A stretch of 64,000 nucleotides of DNA from Clavelina lepadiformis. Its lineage: Eukaryota; Chordata; Ascidiacea; Aplousobranchia; Clavelinidae. The notes beneath the pieces were generated by a model, which saw only the letters and a program-made list of their open reading frames with translations, was not told where the DNA came from and made no database searches. Positions 57,374-64,000 of this stretch are shown piece by piece (position 1 is the first letter of the stretch; every line of letters begins with the position of its first letter). Made by a program: the position numbers and the translations under genes. The DNA is taken from positions 3,970,501 to 4,034,500 of the forward strand of contig NC_135247.1 of assembly GCF_947623445.1 (NCBI RefSeq). Direction: 5' to 3'.

Positions 57374-58191
57374 TTCTAGTAATATTTGAATATAACATCC
57401 TTTTGTTAGTTGGTGTGGAAAGTAATTCTATTTATTATTGTTCATTCAGTGTCTATACTGCCTTTCACTTTTATTAACGACATGCCAACAAGTTTTGCTA
57501 AGTTCAGTCACTGAAGGTGTTTTTGTGGTAATGTATTTTTGCTTGTGCTCTTTATTAAAATCACCTTGCTATCTGCTTATTCTCTATCTGTTTTGCTTGA
57601 TTTTTGTACATAGTTGTGTTGCTTAGGACTGAGATACTTTATGTGACCATTTCCTTGCTTATGTTTTGTTTCATCAAAATGTTTTGGAGCTATTTTGTTT
57701 GTTGCATCAACTTCCAGTTGCATTTATCTTCCCACATGTTTATTGCTTGCTGATAAATGCAGCGTTCACACCATTTAAACTAACATGAAAAAAGGCAACA
57801 ACAATTCCATGGTTTGATGTGGCTTTGCAAAAAACTGCTGACTGGAGTAATTTTTTAATACCAATCTCAGTGTATTTTTGTTGTAACTTTTGCTTTATAA
57901 TGTAATAATTGTACACCTCCGTTCCATCAATACACTACATTCTTAAACAAAGTTAAAACAACAAGCATTTCTTCTCTTGTCAGTATGCAGTTTGAATTTT
58001 CTTTTTTATTTAAGGTACCATATTTCTTTACCATAATTTGTGTTTGTTGTGTGCAGTGAATGAGCAACCTTAAAACAATTGAATTGAAACTCTAATTTCC
58101 TTAAATTTAGAAAATTAAAACTCATCTTAGCGATCAGGTTTATACCAAGAGTTGTAACGCACAACTTTGCTGGAGTCAGATAAGGCATAGA
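57374..58191. other. SZT2 3' flank
   Basis: T-rich, as expected of a 3' UTR. ATTAAA at 57554-57559 is the best poly(A) signal candidate. No further feature seen. Confidence 0.45.
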
Positions 58192-58620
58192 CTAAAGGTA
58201 GCCTCGCTGGATCCTGGCGCTAGTCATTGAAACTAATATGGCTTTTTTAAGTTGTCTCCGATGATGTAGCTGGTCAGAAATCCGGTTCAAGATATTACGC
58301 CGACAGTTTGTTGCATTTACATCAGGAATATCCCATTTCAGGTCATTGATTGCGGTCAAGTCATTTGTGAATACAAATAAGTCGCTGACTCGAATCATTA
58401 CAACACTGTTTTTAGTGAGATTCGACACAAAATTGAATCAACTATTACTTTTAATTTTTGCAAGATTTATCAGAGATATGTTTGTAATAACTGTTGTATT
58501 TAATTGCTTGTGAAAACGTCGTTTTAAACTGTAAACCCAATAAACGTGAGTGGCTGTCTGTGTTTTCGCATGATTAATGAGGAAACGGAACGGTACTCGA
58601 TAACGTCTTGTATGATTCAT
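58192..58620 (-). CDS. Possible small gene, two open segments
   Basis: I do not recognise it. On the minus strand an ATG at 58620 opens 60 codons (MNHTRRYRVPFRFLINHAKT). After a stop, a second open segment ends at 58192 (LKWDIPDVNATNCRRNIL, ISDQLHHRRQLKKAILVSM, RIQRGYL). Composition is protein-like, especially in the second part. I found no splice pair that joins them cleanly: acceptor candidates are the AG at 58379 region and at 58408, and donors are weak. Could be one small basic protein, an exon of something larger, or chance. Confidence 0.3.
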
Positions 58621-59084
58621 GGTGTTGTCAACTCAGCCCGTATTTGAAGAAAATAATGACGAAGTTGGTATTTATTAAAGCAGCTGAGCATCGTTCTTAC
58701 ATCAACTGTTCTTTGTTATTTTGGGTGTGTGAAAGATAGGCCGGTGTTTTACTTTTGCCTTTTTTTGAAAGTATATCTGGCGGAGAAGTCGTACATGTGG
58801 ATGTTTTTAGTAATTTTTGGATGCACCTGATAATAACAATTAAGGAACGTTGTAATCGTGTTTGTAAACTTCAAACGTAGCCACTTTGGATTAAATAGGT
58901 ATGACCAAGAAACATAAGGTAAGGAAAACACGAAACCAATCAGAGAGTGGGACCGAAAAGACAACAACTTCAGCAATTTTCACAGTGTAGGTTGCTGCTA
59001 TCAGACTAGAAAATGTACACTGTAATTTACTTGTTAATGTGGCAAAATGTCAAAGGTCTCTATTACAGGTAGGCTAACCCTTCC

Positions 59085-59375
59085 ACTAATGTACAGCATT
59101 GAAGCAACTTTCAATCATCAGTTGCTTGAACACACACCACTTGCTCGTCTGCTTTATTTTTAGCTTTTTCAACTTATGTTTTATGGATTTAACTAATTAA
59201 ATTATTTATAGGTTTAGTGGCCGTGCTAGTTGTTACCAGCAATTATTAACGTTATTTTTCTTGAGCACGTTTTGAGTCTTTTCGGCTTTGTCACTTTTTC
59301 CTGTTCATTGGCGCGTGTTAGTAACAACTGGTTTGATTTTTTGTCCCCACCGTGCTTTTGACGAAAAATAAATGA
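59085..59375 (+). repeat. LINE-3'-end-like repeat, intact relative of copy A
   Basis: Matches the split repeat at 18480-18532 plus 18996-19215 over its length, including GGCCGTGCTAGTTGTTACCA, GGCTTTGTCACTTTTTCCTG and GTGTTAGTAACAACTGG. Ends CGAAAAATAAATGAATAA. It lacks the 455-bp MITE present in copy A. Confidence 0.8.
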
Positions 59376-60185
59376 ATAAGTATAGGAGAGAGCAGTTGTA
59401 TGCAGGAAATAATATGCCGTTCATAGCAGGGGACTACATCTTGCACTTTTTCAAGCCATAGGATAAAGATACCATTGAATCTTATGAAGTCGAGAATTTT
59501 GTTCAACAAATCTCCATGAGAGTTATTCGATCGTTTGCCTATCTCACCTGTAGTAGTCTAAGTTACTTTATTTAAGGCGTAGGCTATTTAGTAATAGGCC
59601 TGGACTATTGTAGGCCCTATCGTTTAATTTGCTATTAGTCCTAACTTTGGGAAGCGAATATATGGTGCTAGTTAGCGTTATTCAAAGCTCACAATTAAAA
59701 CTGCGCTGCCGAGTCTTTGGCACTAAGGAGAAACAAAACTTTATTGTCAAGGCCCTTATTAAAGTGGTTATAGACGATTGGGGCCTTTTGTTAAACCTGG
59801 AGCTGGCTACTTCTGATTGAGGTTATATTTCAATTCAGTTTACTCAAAATTTTCATTTAATTAGGCTTTACTGTAAGTCTGTATTTTATTTGGTCCGCTC
59901 AATCTCCATTATCACTTGGTTTGTGGGACTTGTTGTATCGCCTTTGTTGTTCTTCTTTTCACTCACTGGGACTGCTCACGTGCAATTTAAAAATACGTGA
60001 AAAAACGCAAAGCCTTATAATATAAAAATGTGCATGTACAATGGTATTATAACCTTCGAAAGTTAGCACGGCCACCAAACCTAAGTATGCTATCTGCAAC
60101 CAGCCTACACCCAACAGTTTATGAAATACAGCCTCATATGTTATAAGTCGGTAGGGCCTACCAGCCTACACCCTATAGTCTAGGG
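59376..60185. other. Intergenic, no gene seen
   Basis: AT-rich, with the TAGGCCT-type words common in this window. Open frames are short and featureless. Confidence 0.4.
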
Positions 60186-60513
60186 CCGCGGTTCCCAAAC
60201 CGGGGTCCGCGAACCAACTGGGGTCCGTAAAGCAGTTTCAGAGGGTCCGCAATGAGAATTTGTTTAATGATTGTGATTCGATAATAAAGCTTTCTCTTTC
60301 TTCAAAACCAAACATTGATGACTTAATTGCAGCAAAACAAATGCACCCATCCCATTAAACGCTTACCGTATTTGATAGTTTTTGCTTTTTCTTTCATTGG
60401 TGTGGTTTTTGCATTTTTCCCATAGCATTCTTTGATTTTTACAGGGCCGCGAAATATCAAAATAATTGCAAAGGGTCCACCAGGCAAAATTCTTAGAAAA
60501 GTTTGAACCGCTG
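60186..60513. mobile_element. hAT-type MITE
   Basis: A 328-bp element beginning CCGCGGTTCCCAAAC and ending GTTTGAACCGCTG, with an 8-bp target duplication GTCTAGGG (60178-60185 and 60514-60521). Internal GGGTCCGC repeats. No coding capacity. Its ends are related to those of the element at 6311. Confidence 0.88.
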
Positions 60514-60968
60514 GTCTAGGGGATACAGGGCCCATTGGCCCAACCTACCATGGCGCTTGTGCAATAGCAAATATGCCAGCCCAACTCTGACATTGATGAA
60601 TGAGCAGAAATATATATGTTGTATGTAAGGTTTGTTACTCAAATCGACCAAGTCATTGGCCTTATGTACACTTATCCTGTTAACGGAGTGACCAATGGTA
60701 GGACCAGGTCCGACCGGTATGACCAATGGTCATGCATGTTGTGCATGCCATGCATGAACTAGTTGTATAAGTTATGCCAGGTAAAATAAATGAAATTTGT
60801 CAACAACAAAAAATTCTTCAATAACTTTATCAGTATTGAACTACTTACACATGTTAAAAGATGTTTATTTCTATCGCGTATTTGCAAATTAATGCAATAA
60901 TACCGCCTTAGTAAAGGCTATAGGCTACAATTTGCAGCTGAGATAACTTCACTTCGATCATTATCAAA

Positions 60969-63767
60969 ATGCGCAACAAAAGCGTGAAATACTGGTTTAT
61001 GTCAACACTACTTCGTTGGATTACCCTAACTTCATCATTTTGTAAGTTGATAATAAGCCCATGAATATGATGTCATTTACAGGGTTATACAGTAAGTTTA
61101 TTGGCAACTAAAGGGGATTTTTATTTCTTAGCGTCCTTTTATAAAGTAGGCTATTTTTTGAAGTTTCTTAAAATTAATTCAGTTTAAGATCATACGCTCT
61201 AACTAAATAAAACCTTTATATTTTTAACATTCAAGATTCTACGATTTATGGAATGCCAACATCTAACTGCACATCAAATCAGTTTGAGTGTGACAACGGA
61301 CGTTGTGTCAGTTGGACTAACTTATGCGACTTTGTGGATGACTGCGGTGATAAAAGCGACGAAATGCGACACGTTCACGGTTTTAAATGTGTTCTGGGGG
61401 TGCAGCGCAATGTATGCGTTTTACCGCAGCGTTACCTTGAAGACGGAATACCACAATGTTTAAACAAAACCGACATCTGCCTTGTTAATGGAACTAGCCG
61501 ATGTCATAAGTGTTTAACAGTAAATATGACTATTGGCCCTTTTCAGGTAAGCCAAAATGTGTGTACGGCAAACTAAAATACTGTAGATCTTTAATTGAAA
61601 TAAAAAAGAGTAAAATCTATAATAAGCTCATATACCAGTAGGTCTATTATTTCGTCAAAATCAAAACTCTTGCCTGCGTTTGAATTCTGCAATATTTCTC
61701 TAGCTTTGTGATGGCGTAGTTGACTGTCCAGATGCTTCTGATGAATGCTTATGCGAAACAACAGGAGCAGCCGATTTGTGCGCCAGGCTTGCACCGGGAG
61801 GGATGATAAGGTGTGATGGTCAAACGATAAGGCTGGATCAAGTTTGCAACGGTATGGTTGACTGCAGCGACCAAGCTGACGAGCTATTCTGCCGGAAGTC
61901 ACAGGGTAGCAAATTGATGAGGTGCTCAGTTGATAGGGAAAACACTGCAACTGTTCTGGCGGTTAAATGCGATGGCCGACCTGAATGTTATGATTACGCT
62001 GATGAATGCGATCCGCAGTGTATACCACGTGCACAATACTGCAAACGTTTGTCAGAAAACGCAGTTAGTGTCCTTCCTTTAACGTGCAAGACAAGTTCTT
62101 TGTCAGGAAATCTGACCCTTGTTGGAAAAGAGCTATGCAACGGATTGTGGAGTAACTGCACAACCCTTGTAACAGCTGAAGAAGAAGGTTGTCGTACAAA
62201 TTTCTACTGCACAGCCGGAAAGGGAAGGTTTATCAGCATTGACATAGCAAAAGCAAGTTTGTGGATATGAACAATTCATAAACATCCGATATTTAAAATA
62301 AATGTATTTTGTTACAAAACTACCAATCAAATTACTGCAACTTGCGTTGAATACTTTTGTGTAGTCAATCCGAGTTTTAAGTTATTGTTCAATTCAATGT
62401 ATATTTAGGTTTGCGATGGTCTTGTGGATTGCGATGATGCTTCTGATGAGACAAATTGCTCGCACAGATTTTATTGCGAAACGAGTCAAGTTACAAATTT
62501 TCCCAATTCATACTTGTTAGATGGCGTGAGCGACTGTGCCGATGGAAGCGACGAATGTCCACTTTTGCTTAACCAGAATATATTTTTTTCTCGCCATGAG
62601 CTAAGCAGCAACGTCGCCATAAATATTTGGCTTTGGATTATGGTGGTCACTGGTATTATCGGCAACATCACTGTATTTCAACACACTCTACGCAGATTAT
62701 TAAGTGGAAATCTCGACACTGGAGTGGCTCGCGGGAACCACTTTTTGATACTGAATTTGAACGTTGCGGACATTATGATGTCCGTCTATTTGCTTTTTAT
62801 CGCCGCAAAAACAATATCTTATTCGGGTAGGTATTGCTACGTTGACTTGTGGTGGAGGACGTCATTCGCGTGCAATTTCATGGGATCATTTTCTATCGTT
62901 GCGGCTGAGGCGTCGCTGTTTACCCTGGTAGTTATGGCTTCAAAAAGGCTGTATTCGATTATTAACCCAATAGAGGCAAGATCGATAAAGGTTAAGTGGA
63001 TTGCCTTGATTATGATATTCACCTGGACGTTTACCATTCTTCTTGCCGCGATACCATCCTTCTTGCCGTCGGTGTTTGTTGAGGGTTATTGGCTTCCTTC
63101 CAAATATTTTGATACGGCTGTTGTAATGCTGCCTACCTACGAGTCCTTCATGAAAAGTTTGATTTTTATTTCAGAATCGTCGAACTTCACGTTTTCACAC
63201 TCATCCTTTGATTTCAGGGACTATCTGCATACCAGGCATCCTCAGTTTCAAATTCTTGGAGATTTTGGCTATTACAGCGAAAACAGCTTCTGTGTTCCTC
63301 ATTTTTACGTGCCAGTCGGTGATAATGGCTGGGAATATCCGACGGTATTAGTCACAGTCAATTTGGTGGCATTTGTTTACGTAGCTGTGGCATATTATGT
63401 CATGTACAGGAAAAGCATAAAGAATTCTTTGGCAAGCACCGCGTCAAGAAATGCAACTCTCATGCAAAAACGTATACTAAAGCTAGTGTCTGTTAATTTT
63501 GCTCTGTGGTTGCCAATATGCATAGCATCTTATATTCAACTCGGTGTATCGTATGAGTTTTCGGATTTTTTGTACGTGATAACAGCGGTGTTTTTTTTCC
63601 CCATAAACAGCGTGGCCAATCCGCTGTTGTATTCCGATATTTTTGAGAATGTTGGCAAAAAACTCAAGTCACTCTTTTGTAAAATTCGTTGCCCATCAAA
63701 AACAACGGAAGCAAATGTAAATGTCATCGTGCCCGAACGTTATACAAAAACGACAACGCAGCTTTAA
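60969..63767 (+). CDS. LDLa-repeat rhodopsin-class GPCR (copy 2)
   Basis: Paralogue of the receptor at 27076-30482, on the opposite strand and 30.5 kb away. Four exons join in phase: 60969-61041 (signal-peptide-like leader, [20 protein letters not shown]), 61236-61546, 61704-62252, 62409-63767, giving 763 residues. About six LDLa modules precede TM1 (about 383-402). TM2 reads NLNVAD, the DRY site is K-R-L-Y (490-493), TM6 keeps LWLP and TM7 ends NPLLY. The leader intron is in the same phase (1) as in copy 1. The 62253-62408 intron has a GC donor (AAAA/GCAAGT) and is absent from copy 1, while copy 1 has a TM5-TM6 loop intron (after MQ) that is missing here. The stalk lacks the first LDLa of copy 1. 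Ligand unknown. Confidence 0.88.
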
Positions 63768-63775
63768 ATCGCAAA

Positions 63776-63781
63776 AATAAA
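63776..63781 (+). terminator. Poly(A) signal 8 nt after the GPCR copy 2 stop
   Basis: AATAAA starts nine bases after the TAA at 63765-63767. If used, the 3' UTR would be only a few tens of bases long. No other consensus hexamer is obvious in the remaining 220 bases. Confidence 0.4.
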
Positions 63782-64000
63782 ATAGCTTCCTGGTCGTGTT
63801 AAGGACACTATAGCCTATATACACCATTGTATTTTTTTGTTTTTGTACTCCGTATAAGCTACCTAGTATAGCTGTAGCCTACCTATGCACTGCTAAGCTA
63901 CTTATGTTCGGTGACTTCGTTGTAGTTTTGTTTAGTAAAACTAAGGTAGGCTTATTGGCCTATCTTTACACCATTTCATTTTATGCTCTCATACAAAATG

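Overview
The window is animal nuclear DNA: AT-rich, short introns with GT-AG (and two GC-AG) boundaries, several dispersed transposon families, and proteins that match chordate families. The titin tail is of the chordate M-band type, the neighbourhood carries expanded LDLa-7TM receptors, and several genes have a splice acceptor only a few bases before their ATG. Together these fit a tunicate, probably an ascidian. The species call is inference, not something the sequence states.

Layout: 1-7125 (+) is the 3' end of a titin gene, from the middle of the kinase domain to the C-terminal Ig domain, in 19 exons that all join in phase. From 10.0 to 18.1 kb lie a hAT transposase remnant, two unrecognised multi-exon genes that converge tail to tail (10725-14170 + and 14563-15670 -), a CACGTG-bearing minisatellite inside an intron of the first, and a MITE. 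From 18.4 to 24.7 kb lie LINE-like repeats and a head-to-head pair of arylalkylamine N-acetyltransferase-like GNAT genes. The second of these has one in-frame TAG in otherwise intact coding sequence. At 27076-30482 (-) is an LDLa-repeat rhodopsin-class GPCR, and at 36589-37362 (-) a single-exon TSPAN6/7-like tetraspanin. From 38.9 to 44.4 kb lie a broken LINE and a foldback-type element with a perfect hairpin. At 46334-57373 (+) is SZT2, a KICSTOR subunit, as one uninterrupted coding exon of 11,040 bases. At 60969-63767 (+) is a second LDLa-GPCR, paralogous to the first and in inverted orientation.

Functionally the genes are unrelated: sarcomere scaffold (titin), amine or acyl-CoA metabolism (GNATs), membrane signalling (two GPCRs, one tetraspanin) and lysosomal nutrient sensing (SZT2). 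There is no operon-like logic. The local story is duplication (GNAT pair, GPCR pair, each inverted), intron loss or absence (SZT2, tetraspanin) and hAT-type MITE invasion (five elements with matching 8-bp target duplications). No CRISPR, rRNA or convincing tRNA gene was seen.
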